From Flavisphingomonas formosensis (lineage in GTDB: Bacteria > Pseudomonadota > Alphaproteobacteria > Sphingomonadales > Sphingomonadaceae), in assembly GCF_009755815.1 (NCBI RefSeq), contig NZ_WRPK01000008.1, forward strand, positions 124,001-188,000: 64,000 nucleotides of DNA, written 5' to 3'. The position numbers and the translations under genes are program-made. The notes under the pieces are model-generated. The model was not told where the DNA came from. It made no database searches and was given only the letters and a program-made list of their open reading frames with translations. Positions 28,331-37,129 of this stretch are shown here, one piece after another; within the stretch, counting starts at the first letter, position 1, and each line of letters begins with the position of its first letter.

Positions 28331-28823
28331 CGGCCACGCCCGCCGCGAGGCTCAGGAACAGCGTGACCTCGTGACCGAAGTGGTAGTCGCCGACCTTCTT
28401 CGCCGAGTCGAGCGGCTCGCCCGCCTCGTTCTTCAGCTCCCAGCTCTCCGGCGGCTGTGCGAGATTACCGGTCTGCTCAAGCGCCTGCTTCCGCACGTCG
28501 CCGAGCAGCTCGTCCTCCTTCGCCACGACCACCGTGGGCGCACCGTTCACGACGACGGTGATCTTGACCTTGCCCTCGTGGCCGTGCTCGCCGCTGCCGG
28601 GATGGCCGTCATCGTGACCGCCGCCATGGCGGTCGCAGTCGTGGTGGTGCGCCTCCTCGATCTTGCGCGCGCGCTCCTCGAGATCGTGGGCGCGCTCCTC
28701 CTCGCGGTGCGCCAGGTTCTCGAGCTCGCGGGCATCGCGCTCCAGCGCCGCTGCCTCCTCGCGAAGGACGCGCGCCTCGTCCACGCCGCACTTGTCGTTG
28801 TCGTCTTCGAACTTGTCCGTCAT
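28323..28823 (-). CDS. bilA: Ubiquitin-like protein with coiled-coil and His-rich N-terminus (BilA-like)
   Basis: 166 residues. Residues 15-58 form a charged coiled coil (EARVLREEAAALERDAREL), 59-84 are a His/Gly linker, and 85-160 a beta-grasp domain of the DUF2604 type (KVKITVVVNGAPTVVVAKED ... VTLFLSLA). The tail ends GVAGA, so a Gly could become the conjugated C-terminus after trimming by the JAB protease. A GTGGAG site lies 6 bases before the ATG. Known BilA proteins often have two ubiquitin-like domains; here only one is clear and the other is replaced by the coiled coil. Confidence 0.7.
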   Translation of the reverse strand: MTDKFEDDNDKCGVDEARVLREEAAALERDARELENLAHREEERAHDLEERARKIEEAHHHDCDRHGGGHDDGHPGSGEHGHEGKVKITVVVNGAPTVVVAKEDELLGDVRKQALEQTGNLAQPPESWELKNEAGEPLDSAKKVGDYHFGHEVTLFLSLAAGVAGA

Positions 28824-28910
28824 CTATCACTCCACTGCCACACCGGCCTCATCGGATTGGCAGCGGCCGGACTTGCTGCCATCATCATTGAGTGCGGAGC
28901 GGCCGACACA

Positions 28911-28945
28911 TTCGGACAGATTTTTTATTGTCCGAATTGTCGGAC
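28911..28945. promoter_or_regulatory. Inverted-repeat operator between the Bil operon and its divergent regulators
   Basis: TTCGGACA (28911-28918) and TGTCCGAA (28929-28936) form a perfect inverted repeat around a T-rich 10-base centre; the second arm pairs again with TCGGAC (28940-28945) as GTCCGA-N4-TCGGAC. Three related half-sites in 35 bases of the 160-base divergent intergenic region indicate a regulator binding site acting on both operons. Confidence 0.65.
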
Positions 28946-28983
28946 TCTTCCGCATTGGATCGGCGAGGGCACGGGAGACTTCG

Positions 28984-29577
28984 GTGAGGACGGGGGAGGA
29001 GGAACGTGACGACGACCGTCCACCCGAGACCTATACGGTCGAGGAGGTGCGAGACGGGCTGGACGCCCTTGATGATTTCGAGAAGGCAAAGCTGCGCAAG
29101 ATCAGCTGGGCTCTCGCAGGGAAGGCCGACATGGAACCCGACGACCTCTACCAGGAAGCCGTCTGCCGCATGCTCACCACGCGTTCGTGCCCAAACCACG
29201 TTCCCATCATCGCCTACGCCGCCATGACCATGAAGGGCATCGCCTCGGATGCTTGGCGGGCCCGCGCGAAGCTGGCCGCCAAGGGAAGCGGCACGGTCCA
29301 CTACGCCGCGAATGATCCCGGCGAACCGGCATCAACCGATCCGACTCCGGAGGAGGCCGCGATCATCGGCGAGCATTACCGTAATTGCCTATCGCGCCTC
29401 GAAGTATTGATCACCGATGACGAACCGCTGCAATTCCTCGTCGAGGGAATCGGCGAGGGCCTGCGCGGGAAGGAGCTTGAGGAGTTCGTCGGCACCGACA
29501 CTCGAGGTCTCGCAACTCTGCGCAAGCAGTTGACCCGGCTCCGCAGCAAGGCATTCCCGAAAGGATCGCTCCAATGA
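28984..29577 (+). CDS. Sigma-70-like RNA polymerase factor
   Basis: 197 residues from GTG 28984. Region 2 is visible in MEPDDLYQEAVCRMLTTRS and IIAYAAMTMKGIASDAWRAR (core binding and -10 recognition), region 4 in GLRGKELEEFVGTDTRGLA and LRKQLTRLRSK. A short acidic leader precedes. It stands divergent from the Bil operon and overlaps the next gene by 4 bases. It probably directs transcription of the neighbouring defence genes; the target promoter is not known. Confidence 0.7.
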   Translation: MRTGEEERDDDRPPETYTVEEVRDGLDALDDFEKAKLRKISWALAGKADMEPDDLYQEAVCRMLTTRSCPNHVPIIAYAAMTMKGIASDAWRARAKLAAKGSGTVHYAANDPGEPASTDPTPEEAAIIGEHYRNCLSRLEVLITDDEPLQFLVEGIGEGLRGKELEEFVGTDTRGLATLRKQLTRLRSKAFPKGSLQ

Positions 29578-29981
29578 GCAAGGGAAAAGACATGAAGGAC
29601 ATCGACCGGCTCGATCGCCTGGACGACGATCTGGTCGAGACGATCCTCGCTATGTCTCCCGAGGAGGCGATGGAGGGCGTCAACCCCGACGACCTTGCGG
29701 CGATGACAGCCAACGTGGCAGCCGCCGGGGCTAAGGTCGGACGTGCCCGGCTCGCTCGCGCCAAGGCGGCAGCCCAAAGCGATGCCGGCCGACCCAAGCC
29801 GACCGGATCCACTCGCAGTGCCGAAGCGCTCAAGAGCATCCGCGCCAACGACGCCGTGTTCAACGAGCGGCTAACGCTCGCCGCACGCGGCGGAGGCGAA
29901 AGCTACGAAGCCGATCGCGCCAGCATCGAGGCCGACCTGGAGGAGCTGCGCCAGGATGAGGAGCGCGGAGACCGCGATTGA
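29574..29981 (+). CDS. Small charged protein between sigma factor and ImmA-like peptidase
   Basis: 135 residues, acidic N-terminus (DLVETILAMSPEEAMEGVNP), Ala/Arg-rich middle (ARLARAKAAAQSDAGRP) and a helical acidic end (EADLEELRQDEERGDRD). No family recognised. It overlaps both neighbours by 4 bases (ATGA each), so the three products are made together. Position suggests a partner or anti-factor of the sigma-like protein and a possible substrate of the peptidase; this is inference. Confidence 0.6.
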   Translation: MSKGKDMKDIDRLDRLDDDLVETILAMSPEEAMEGVNPDDLAAMTANVAAAGAKVGRARLARAKAAAQSDAGRPKPTGSTRSAEALKSIRANDAVFNERLTLAARGGGESYEADRASIEADLEELRQDEERGDRD

Positions 29982-30751
29982 CGCTCCAGTTCACCCACCC
30001 GGAGCGCCTGCTCCGCAGCTTCGGGATCGTCGATCCGGCGGACATCGACCTGGAGGCGATCGCCTGGGAACTCGGCGCAAAGATCCGCAAGGGACCGCTC
30101 GCAACCTGCGAGGCGCGCATCGTCGGACTCAACGGCCGCGCCATCATCACCGTCGACGAACGGAAGCCGCCCAAGCGCCGGCGCTTCTCGATCGCGCACG
30201 AGATCGGCCATTGGCAGCACCATAGAGGCCGATGCCTTACCTGCCGCGTGCAGGACATCGGCTCTATCCGACAGCGCCCCGCTAACGACCCCGAGCGCAT
30301 CGCTGACGAATACGCGTCCGACCTTATCCTGCCGCGCTACCTGATCGAGCCGCGGGTCCAGGACGTGCCACGCCTAACCATCAAGACCCTCGGCGAGATC
30401 GCGGACGAGTTCCAGGCCAGCAAGACAGCCACGCTCATCAAGGTCGTGGCCACCGGCCGATTCCCGATCCTGATGGTGTGCACTACGCGCGCCGGCCGAA
30501 AATGGTTTCGCAGCTCTCCGACGGTGCCCGGCCGGTGGTTTCCCCGGACCGACGTCTCTCCCGACAGTCTCGCCTTCGAGATGCTCTACGGCGCCAAGCC
30601 GGAATCGACCATGCCCCGGCCGGTGAAGGCCAGCGCCTGGTTCGATCGCGACGCGGGCGGCTTCACAATCCTCGAACAGAGCTTCAAGGTCGCCGATGCG
30701 GAGATCATGAGCATCCTGACGCTGACGGACAAGAAGATGCTGGCCTCATGA
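29978..30751 (+). CDS. ImmA/IrrE-family metallopeptidase
   Basis: 257 residues. Zinc motif FSIAHEIGHWQHH with His74, Glu75 and His78, and the downstream DPERIADEYASDLILPRYLI that supplies the third ligand. ImmA/IrrE proteases cut repressors or sensor proteins to switch on stress or mobile-element genes. There is no fused HTH domain. Third gene of the divergent regulatory set beside Bil. Confidence 0.8.
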   Translation: MTLQFTHPERLLRSFGIVDPADIDLEAIAWELGAKIRKGPLATCEARIVGLNGRAIITVDERKPPKRRRFSIAHEIGHWQHHRGRCLTCRVQDIGSIRQRPANDPERIADEYASDLILPRYLIEPRVQDVPRLTIKTLGEIADEFQASKTATLIKVVATGRFPILMVCTTRAGRKWFRSSPTVPGRWFPRTDVSPDSLAFEMLYGAKPESTMPRPVKASAWFDRDAGGFTILEQSFKVADAEIMSILTLTDKKMLAS

Positions 30752-31111
30752 GCGCCAGCGAGCCATCCCATCACGCACCAATCAGCCAATCGTCGCTGCG
30801 AACGAACGTCGGTTTCCGGGGTCAGCGCCGGGCCCGCTGGACGGCCATATTGGGCGTATTGTCGTCTGACGGCCTTGAAACTGGCGAATGGCCGATTCCG
30901 ACCAACATGCGACATTTCTTAGCCGGTTCTTGAACGTCCGCTTTCTTCGAAACCGGCCCTTCGATCGAAGCGAGCAGACGGAGGGCAGGCCGCTTCGGAT
31001 TTTGCCGCTATCATCATGCGGAGGTTGAGGCCGGTCTGCATCCATAGCGATGGACTTTTTGACCCGGAAAATCGACTATGTCTCGATTTCTTATCTGAGC
31101 GCCTAGGTGTA
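30752..31111. other. Non-coding stretch with degenerate motifs
   Basis: 360 bases without a supported gene. Contains GTCCGCTTTCTTCG and AACTGGCGAATGGCCGAT-type words related to those in other gene-free stretches of this element. It must include the promoter of the exported TPR protein at 31112. Confidence 0.4.
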
Positions 31112-32737
31112 ATGAGATCGAAGATCTTTCTTGCCGCATGGCTCCTGGTCGCGCTCTCCGCGGGCTCGGTGTCGGGACAGATGGTCGTGCATGACCATGC
31201 CGCGGTGGAGCGGCTTGGCAGCGTCAGCTTCGAGACCTCGTGCAATGCGGAGGCGCAGCCGCGCTTCAATCGCGCCGTGGCGCTCATGCACTCCTTTCAA
31301 TTTGGCCCGGCGATCGACGGCTATCGCGCCGCGCTTGCAGCAGACCCCAGTTGCGCCATCGCCTATTGGGGGATCGCGCTGAGCAGTTGGAGCAACCCGT
31401 TTGCCGGATTCAAATCGCCGTTACAGCTGAAACAGGGCCTAGAGGCGGTTCAGGCCGGCCGCGCGTTGAAGGCGAAGACTCCACGCGAGCGCGCCTATAT
31501 AGAGGCTGTATCGCACCTCTACACCGACCCGACGACCTTGGACCAAGACGCTCGAACCTTAGCTTACGAACATGCGATGGAGCGTCTGGCCGCCGAGTAT
31601 CCGAAGGACACCGAAGTCGGGATCTTCTACGCCCTGGCACTGGCGGCGGCCGCCGATTCCGCCGACAAGACCTACGCCAAGCAGTTGAAGGCCGGCGCGA
31701 TCCTCGAAGGGCTGTTCGCCAGGTATCCCGACCATCCTGGCTTGGCCCACTACATCATTCACGCCTATGACGAACCGGCGCTGGCATCACGTGCCGCTGT
31801 AGCGGCCAAGCGCTATGGTGCGATTGCGCCCTCTACGCCTCACGCCCTGCACATGCCCTCCCACACCTTCACCCGGATCGGCGACTGGCAGGCCTCGATC
31901 GATACGAACCTGGCATCGGCAGCCTCCGCTCGCGCTGCCGGCCAACCGGCCGACGAACTACACGCAAGCGACTACATGATTTACGCCTACCTGCAGACTG
32001 GACAGGACAGGGCTGCCGGACAGCTCGCCGAAGCCTCCGTCCAAGTGTTTTCGCGCTTCGATCCGGCCACGGCGAACGGCGCCGCGCCTGCCTCGGCGGC
32101 CTATTACGCTCACGCCGCAATCCCGGCGCGCTACGCGCTCGAGCGGCGGGACTGGGCGAGCGCAGCTAAGCTCGAGCCGACGCCGAGCCGGTTTCCCTAC
32201 GCGGTCTCTATTACCTATTTTGCCCGTGGCCTGGGCGCGGCGCACCTGAAAGACGCGACGGCCACGCGGTCGGCGATCGCATCCCTGGACCAGATCCACG
32301 ACAAGCTCGCCCAGCAGGGCGAAGACTATTGGGCAGAGCAGACGGATATTCAGCGGCGGGAAATTGCGGCAACACTCGCCTTGGAAGAAGGTCATATCGC
32401 CGACGCGCTGACGGGCATGCGCCAGGCCGCCGATCTCGAGGACAAGACCCAATTGGCGTCAGTAACGCCCGGACCGTTGGCACCGGCCCGTGAGATGTTG
32501 GGCGAGATGCTTTTAGGTCGCAATCAGCCGGTCGATGCGTTGGCAGCGTTCGAAGCGTCGCTTGTTCAAGAGCCCAATCGGTTCTGGTCACTGTACGGTG
32601 CCGCCGAGGCGGCCAGGCGAGCCGGCAATGGCAAGAAGGCCAGGACCTATTTTCAAAGGCTGGTCGCGATGACTCCGCAGGCTGACCAACCAGAACGGCC
32701 GCAGTTGGCAGAGGCGCGCCGACAAGCAACGCCATGA
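31112..32737 (+). CDS. Exported TPR-repeat protein
   Basis: 541 residues from ATG 31112 with a signal peptide (KIFLAAWLLVALSAGSVSG). Tetratricopeptide-type helical repeats are seen in SFQFGPAIDGYRAALAADPS, AYWGIALSSWSNP and again near the end (ALAAFEASLVQEPNRFWSLY, AARRAGNGKKARTYFQRLV). Conserved HYIIHAYDEPALA and HALHMPSHTFTRIGDW are typical of a widespread family of periplasmic TPR proteins without a set function. It is unlike phage-defence genes and may be a metabolic passenger. Confidence 0.75.
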   Translation: MRSKIFLAAWLLVALSAGSVSGQMVVHDHAAVERLGSVSFETSCNAEAQPRFNRAVALMHSFQFGPAIDGYRAALAADPSCAIAYWGIALSSWSNPFAGFKSPLQLKQGLEAVQAGRALKAKTPRERAYIEAVSHLYTDPTTLDQDARTLAYEHAMERLAAEYPKDTEVGIFYALALAAAADSADKTYAKQLKAGAILEGLFARYPDHPGLAHYIIHAYDEPALASRAAVAAKRYGAIAPSTPHALHMPSHTFTRIGDWQASIDTNLASAASARAAGQPADELHASDYMIYAYLQTGQDRAAGQLAEASVQVFSRFDPATANGAAPASAAYYAHAAIPARYALERRDWASAAKLEPTPSRFPYAVSITYFARGLGAAHLKDATATRSAIASLDQIHDKLAQQGEDYWAEQTDIQRREIAATLALEEGHIADALTGMRQAADLEDKTQLASVTPGPLAPAREMLGEMLLGRNQPVDALAAFEASLVQEPNRFWSLYGAAEAARRAGNGKKARTYFQRLVAMTPQADQPERPQLAEARRQATP

Positions 32738-33100
32738 TGGCGTCCCTCCAGTTCAGACATCTTGCCCCTAGCCATCACAATCCCGCTTGACCGGGAGAGA
32801 CGACAATCACGCCGCCGCGCCTCGACCGTGACATCATAGGGGCGTGCCAGGGCCGCGGTCCTTGCCGAAGGCGACGCGGGACGGACGTCCGCTCCCCTTA
32901 ACGCGCTTGCCTGCGAGCGGGTCGGATCGTCGTCGTAGCCGCAGTCCACAGGGTCCGTACGCAGTCGCCACGTATATTCGCTCCCAGTGCAATGTCCCGA
33001 CTGCAGATATCGGCGCCAGCTGGGAGTTTGCACGCTATGTGGAGGATGGGCACGGTGATCCGGCAGTCGGACAAATGCACAGTACGGAGTCGGGCGAACA
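32738..33100. other. Intergenic region without recognised features
   Basis: 363 bases between the TPR gene and the nuclease-like gene. Short ORFs on both strands have shadow-like composition. No hairpin terminator or repeat stood out. Confidence 0.4.
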
Positions 33101-33799
33101 ATGCTGAGGGGGGAAGAGAGAACGCGTGACCTGCTCGCTGAGCTGATCCGCGGCACGGTCGATGATACGGTGCGGCGGCAATTGCGGCGCCGTGCACAGG
33201 AGCCGTCGATCACCTCAAAGATCGCCTACGCGCTTGAAACGCAGCTAAATGGCTTCGAGATCAACGGCTATGTCGTGACGGTGGTATCGCAGGAATTCCC
33301 CGATCGGGGTCCGGGGTCGCTGGAGAAGCAGAGCGGGGCCGATCTCTATATCGGTATTCGGGTCGACTCACCCTGGCAGCCGATCCCGATCGCCAAGGGT
33401 ATGCTGATCCAAGCGAAGAAGGTTCGCCCTATCGGTAAGGTGCATATGCGGGGGACTGATTCGGAACAGGCGGCGACCAAGCAACATGGTGCGCTGCTCG
33501 ATCAATGCGCGAAGATGCGGGAACGCTCGGAGAAGGGCTCGTTCGTCTGGGTCTATGGCCCGGACGGGACCGGGGTGGTACCGGCATCCGAGGTGCTCGA
33601 CCGGAGCGTATTTGCACCGGAGAGCCTCGCGAGCCGCGATGTCGGACAGCAATTTCGCGACATCCTCGACTGCTTTTCGGGTGATCCGGGGCTGATCGCC
33701 AGCGACATTTTCGAAGATGACGAGGCGCTTGGCGACTATCTGCGCGAGATCGCGGTCCAGCGCGGCGTGGCAATCAACGTTGCGCGGCCGGAGGTGTAA
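33101..33799 (+). CDS. PD-(D/E)XK nuclease-like protein
   Basis: 232 residues. The order Glu46 (ALETQLNGFEI), Asp81 (KQSGADLYIGI) and Gln-x-Lys 104-106 (GMLIQAKKVRP) matches the active site of restriction-endonuclease-fold proteins, with Gln in place of the usual Glu/Asp of the DXK motif, a known variant. No methylase is adjacent, so it is not an ordinary restriction-modification pair. It may be a defence effector or a fragment of one. Confidence 0.55.
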   Translation: MLRGEERTRDLLAELIRGTVDDTVRRQLRRRAQEPSITSKIAYALETQLNGFEINGYVVTVVSQEFPDRGPGSLEKQSGADLYIGIRVDSPWQPIPIAKGMLIQAKKVRPIGKVHMRGTDSEQAATKQHGALLDQCAKMRERSEKGSFVWVYGPDGTGVVPASEVLDRSVFAPESLASRDVGQQFRDILDCFSGDPGLIASDIFEDDEALGDYLREIAVQRGVAINVARPEV

Positions 33800-34068
33800 T
33801 GCCGGGGCTGCCGCAAAACGAATCCAGTTATCTTTGCGATCGTTGCGTCGAGGACGAATTCCTTGCTGCCGATGTAAAGAACGAGCGGTCGCTGCACCTA
33901 TGTGCGCGATAGCCTCGTCGCCCAGCGTGTTAACGCAGTCGATTAAGACGCGCCGGGACGTCATGTCTCCTGGCATCGTTGGACGCGCGAGCAGCTCGAC
34001 AATTCGCCTTTCTGATCAGGGTCGCGATCGGCTCACGCGCGGGTGGCGCTTTATGCTAGGGAAAGATC

Positions 34069-35154
34069 ATGGAGACGATCGCGCAATATTTGCTGCAACG
34101 CTGGGACGTGCTGTCGAAAGCGCCCGATGTCTTCCTCTTGTCGGTACTGATCGTCGGTGGCGGTTGCTACGCCCTCATCAATGCGTTCTTCGAAACGCGG
34201 CTGGAGAATAAGGACGCGATTATCGAAGGTCTGAAGGCTAAGCTGGAACGGAAAGACGAGACGCTCGTCGAGACGCATGATCAGCTCGCGCGTTTGCGCA
34301 CCGAACAGGCGGCCACGCTGGCAGACCAGTCGAGCCCTGCTCTCCCGGCACCGGAACCGGTGATCGGAAAGCTGGCGGCCGATCCCGGCAAGGTCCAGCG
34401 CGATGTCACCGTGTCCGAGGCCCTCGCATATGCGCAATTCCATCACTGGAATCTGCGCTTTATCGACGCGGCCGGAATGGACGGCAACCAGGTTACCGAT
34501 CATCTCGACCGGCTTGTGCAACTCGCGGCGGACGGCGATCTCACCATCTGGGGCAAGCGCGATGCCGCCGGTGTTTGGCAGAAGATCCCCGCCGATCATT
34601 GGCTCAACTATCGGATCGAATGGTTCGGGCTTCTAAAGACCAACGCCTTCACGGAATCGAGACGGTCGATCGCAGCGCGAGATATTTTCCACGAATTGAT
34701 GACCAGCAAGGTCGAGATCGAACGATTGTTCGCGCCGCCTCCGGCGCCGATGATGCAGATGATCAAGGCAGTGGCTCCGTCGGTGCAGATATTGAAAGCG
34801 CGTGTAAGCGAGGCGCGTGAGCGGTTCGACGCAATGGATGCAAGCGAGGACCAGCTCGCCCGTATCCGTCAGACGATGTCGTCGCTGGCGCTGTCGGACG
34901 ATCCGGTATGGCAGGATGCAGCGCTTGATGAGGCGCGGCAGGACATGCTCGCACTTTGGGAGCGGCTTTCGCACAATGCCGATTGGATTCAGCGTCGCGG
35001 TCGTTCCGAGGCTGGTGACCCCAATTATTTCCGCAACGAGATTGAGCGCAGCGAGCTGCTGGAAGAGGTCAATGATGCGGTCAAGCGGCTCGATGCCGGG
35101 CTGTCCGGCTTGCCGGTACCTAAGAAGGAATATTTCGGCCCGGATTTTGACTGA
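34069..35154 (+). CDS. Membrane-anchored coiled-coil protein, function unknown
   Basis: 361 residues. One membrane segment (VFLLSVLIVGGGCYALINAFF, about 21-41), a coiled coil (AIIEGLKAKLERKDETLVET), then a soluble part with DHWLNYRIEWFGLLKT, and a C-terminal helical part. No family recognised. It follows the nuclease-like gene by 270 bases on the same strand. The layout (membrane anchor plus helical sensor) recalls defence effectors or sensors but no catalytic motif is visible. Confidence 0.6.
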   Translation: METIAQYLLQRWDVLSKAPDVFLLSVLIVGGGCYALINAFFETRLENKDAIIEGLKAKLERKDETLVETHDQLARLRTEQAATLADQSSPALPAPEPVIGKLAADPGKVQRDVTVSEALAYAQFHHWNLRFIDAAGMDGNQVTDHLDRLVQLAADGDLTIWGKRDAAGVWQKIPADHWLNYRIEWFGLLKTNAFTESRRSIAARDIFHELMTSKVEIERLFAPPPAPMMQMIKAVAPSVQILKARVSEARERFDAMDASEDQLARIRQTMSSLALSDDPVWQDAALDEARQDMLALWERLSHNADWIQRRGRSEAGDPNYFRNEIERSELLEEVNDAVKRLDAGLSGLPVPKKEYFGPDFD

Positions 35155-35705
35155 TTCCGCGTGTCAGAAAGTTGCGTTAATTGTTATGGGCTGACAAATT
35201 CCGCAGGTGATCTGGTAGCGGTCTCATTTAAACGGCGCGAATGCAACCCGGACCACGCCAGCAAGGCCTCACTCAACCTGCTTTGCGGTGCCCGTCGGGC
35301 GCGCGCCGGACGTCGGCTTCTGGCCAGACCTGCCGTTTGAAACGTCGCCAGGGAACGGCCGAAAATCCCACGACGCGGCGTTCCGCTTCCGGCGGCACCC
35401 GACCAGCTCCGGTCTATGCCGTCCGCGCCGGTGATCGTCCGGTTGGGCCAAAACCGGTCGATTGTTCTCGCCTGAGCCGCCGTTCGGCAAAGCGCCGTAA
35501 ATTAAGCCGTTCGATTCTCCCAGCCTTCCTCCCGAAAGCAGATCTTGTCGTCTCAGGTAAATTTCCCGCATCGATGAGCGACAGTCTCTGCGTGGGGTAA
35601 GAGGGCTTTTTCGACGGTTGCGCTTGGCGATGCAGCAATGCATCGATCTGTGCCCGCCTTAGGCGAGGTCAATGCTTGAGCAAAACGCTGCGATAGGAGA
35701 TCGAG
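35155..35705. other. Long non-coding stretch with degenerate motifs
   Basis: 551 bases without a supported gene. Words such as GTCGGCTTCTGGCCAGA, CTGCCGTTTGAAACGTCG and GCCGCCGTTCGGCA also occur in altered form at 41740-41990. These may be remnants of one repeated element family in sphingomonads. Confidence 0.45.
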
Positions 35706-36080
35706 TTGGCGACCTTGATTAAAAAGAAGCCCCGCCCTTACCGACTGCTCCTCGTCACTTTCGACTTGACTAGAACCGAGCCCGGCGATCGCCGTTACCG
35801 GGACGCCGACAACGCGCTGTCGCTTCATGGGGAGGTGTACCGCCCAGTTAAGCAGCTGCGCTTACTCATCACTCGCTCGACGAGTGGCAGGATCAAGCAA
35901 TCGCTCGAGCAGCGCTTGGGGCGGTCGGTCACGATCTTTATCGCGCCGCTGGAAAGCATTCCAGCCTGGCGCATCCACGGACTTGCTAAGCGGCGCGAGT
36001 GGGAACGCTTTGTTCGCTCGCTAGCAAGCCACGGCGTCGCTGTCCGTTACGTCTCCGAGGACCGTGATAGCCACGAATGA
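35706..36080 (+). CDS. Small protein resembling Cas2/SinR-like ferredoxin-fold proteins
   Basis: 124 residues from TTG 35706, which has AGGAGA 5 bases upstream. The run YRLLLVTFDLTR, then a helix, VKQLRLLITRSTSG, a helix IKQSLEQRLG, and VTIFIAPLES follows the beta-alpha-beta-beta-alpha-beta order of the Cas2/VapD/SinR group, with the Asp after the first strand in place. No cas1 or CRISPR array is present, so a CRISPR role is unlikely. It converges on the CBASS operon. Confidence 0.5.
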   Translation: MATLIKKKPRPYRLLLVTFDLTRTEPGDRRYRDADNALSLHGEVYRPVKQLRLLITRSTSGRIKQSLEQRLGRSVTIFIAPLESIPAWRIHGLAKRREWERFVRSLASHGVAVRYVSEDRDSHE

Positions 36081-36202
36081 TCATTCCGGTTCCTGCCACC
36101 GCCGGTAAACGCCCTCACCCCGGTCGTTCCGTCGCCTGGCTGAGTATCCCAAAAGCAGCCGTCTGTTCATGCCGCGTCGACGGCCAAGGTTAGCGGTAGC
36201 GC

Positions 36203-37129
36203 CTAAAGGTTGGAGTCAGCGGTGTTCTGAACTCCGTCATCGATGCTGTAATCGTCGCCATTGTCGAACCATGCCGACGTGTCGATCTCGCTCGTGATCT
36301 CGGTCTCGCCGAGGTCCTGCGGCGTCTCGACCGGAACCTGGAAGCGCATCCCGATCGGAAATTCATCGGCAATCTCCGCCCCTTCGCCCCTCCGCCGGTC
36401 GCTTCCCGAGCCGTAGAGCAGCGTGACGCCGACTGAACCCGTGATCTCGTATTCGACGTGGGTGGCGGTGATGCCGATGACCTGGCGCTCGTCGATGCCG
36501 ACCCAGTCGACCGTGTGGTGCGTCGCCAGGATGTCGATCTCCCCGACGGTCTCAGTCGTGAACTTCTCGACCGCCTCCCTCTGCAGCCCGTCCGCGATGC
36601 CGTCGACGATCTCCCGCCGGTAGTTGCGCTGCGCCTCGAGCAGCTCAGCCAGGGCGACGAGCACATCATTGGCGATCGCGTTCTGGTCGTCGAGATCGCG
36701 GACGATCGTGTCCTCTCGGCCGTGGACGTGCTTGTTGAGGTCGCTGTAGGCACCGATCACCTCCTTGATCAGCGGCTTCACATCAATGCCGGCGATCTCC
36801 TCGACCTGCTCCACCGTCAGGCCGCCGATGAGCGCGTAGGTCAGCCGCGCGTTGCGCACGGGCTTCTCCTGACCCTCCACCGGCTCGAACCATCTGCATG
36901 CCTCGACCTGCTCGCGGGGTGCGAGCGCGTCCATGACGTGGTCGAGGAAGATCCGGATGGCGGTCGCGAATAGGTTCAGGCGCAGCGGGTTGTCGCGCTG
37001 CTCGAGCGCGAGGGCTGCCCCAAGCATCGCGTCGCGGGTGAAGTCGGTCGGCGCCAAGCCGATCATCGAGTGCGCTAGCCTCGTGACGTCGATTGCCGCC
37101 CGCTCCGCCGGCATTGCTTCGCCGACCAT
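36203..37129 (-). CDS. Accessory protein at the end of the CBASS operon
   Basis: 308 residues from ATG 37129, whose A is shared with the stop of the SAVED gene (TGATG). N-terminal helical half with AYSDLNKHVHGREDTIV, a phrase seen in helical domains of predicted defence-associated proteins; C-terminal half beta-rich (VDWVGIDERQVIGITATHVE, SVGVTLLYGSGSDRR). Not one of the CBASS parts I can name. Translational coupling says it acts with the system, as a second effector or a modulator. Confidence 0.6.
   Translation of the reverse strand: MVGEAMPAERAAIDVTRLAHSMIGLAPTDFTRDAMLGAALALEQRDNPLRLNLFATAIRIFLDHVMDALAPREQVEACRWFEPVEGQEKPVRNARLTYALIGGLTVEQVEEIAGIDVKPLIKEVIGAYSDLNKHVHGREDTIVRDLDDQNAIANDVLVALAELLEAQRNYRREIVDGIADGLQREAVEKFTTETVGEIDILATHHTVDWVGIDERQVIGITATHVEYEITGSVGVTLLYGSGSDRRRGEGAEIADEFPIGMRFQVPVETPQDLGETEITSEIDTSAWFDNGDDYSIDDGVQNTADSNL

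Noticed and set aside
28663-28983. Upstream extension of the sigma-like protein on the plus strand
   Set aside because: This part is antisense to the ubiquitin-like gene and crosses the operator region; GTG 28984 fits the sigma region 2 start better.
35155-36080. CRISPR-Cas remnant near the Cas2-like protein
   Set aside because: No direct-repeat array with regular spacers and no cas1; only the fold likeness of one small protein.
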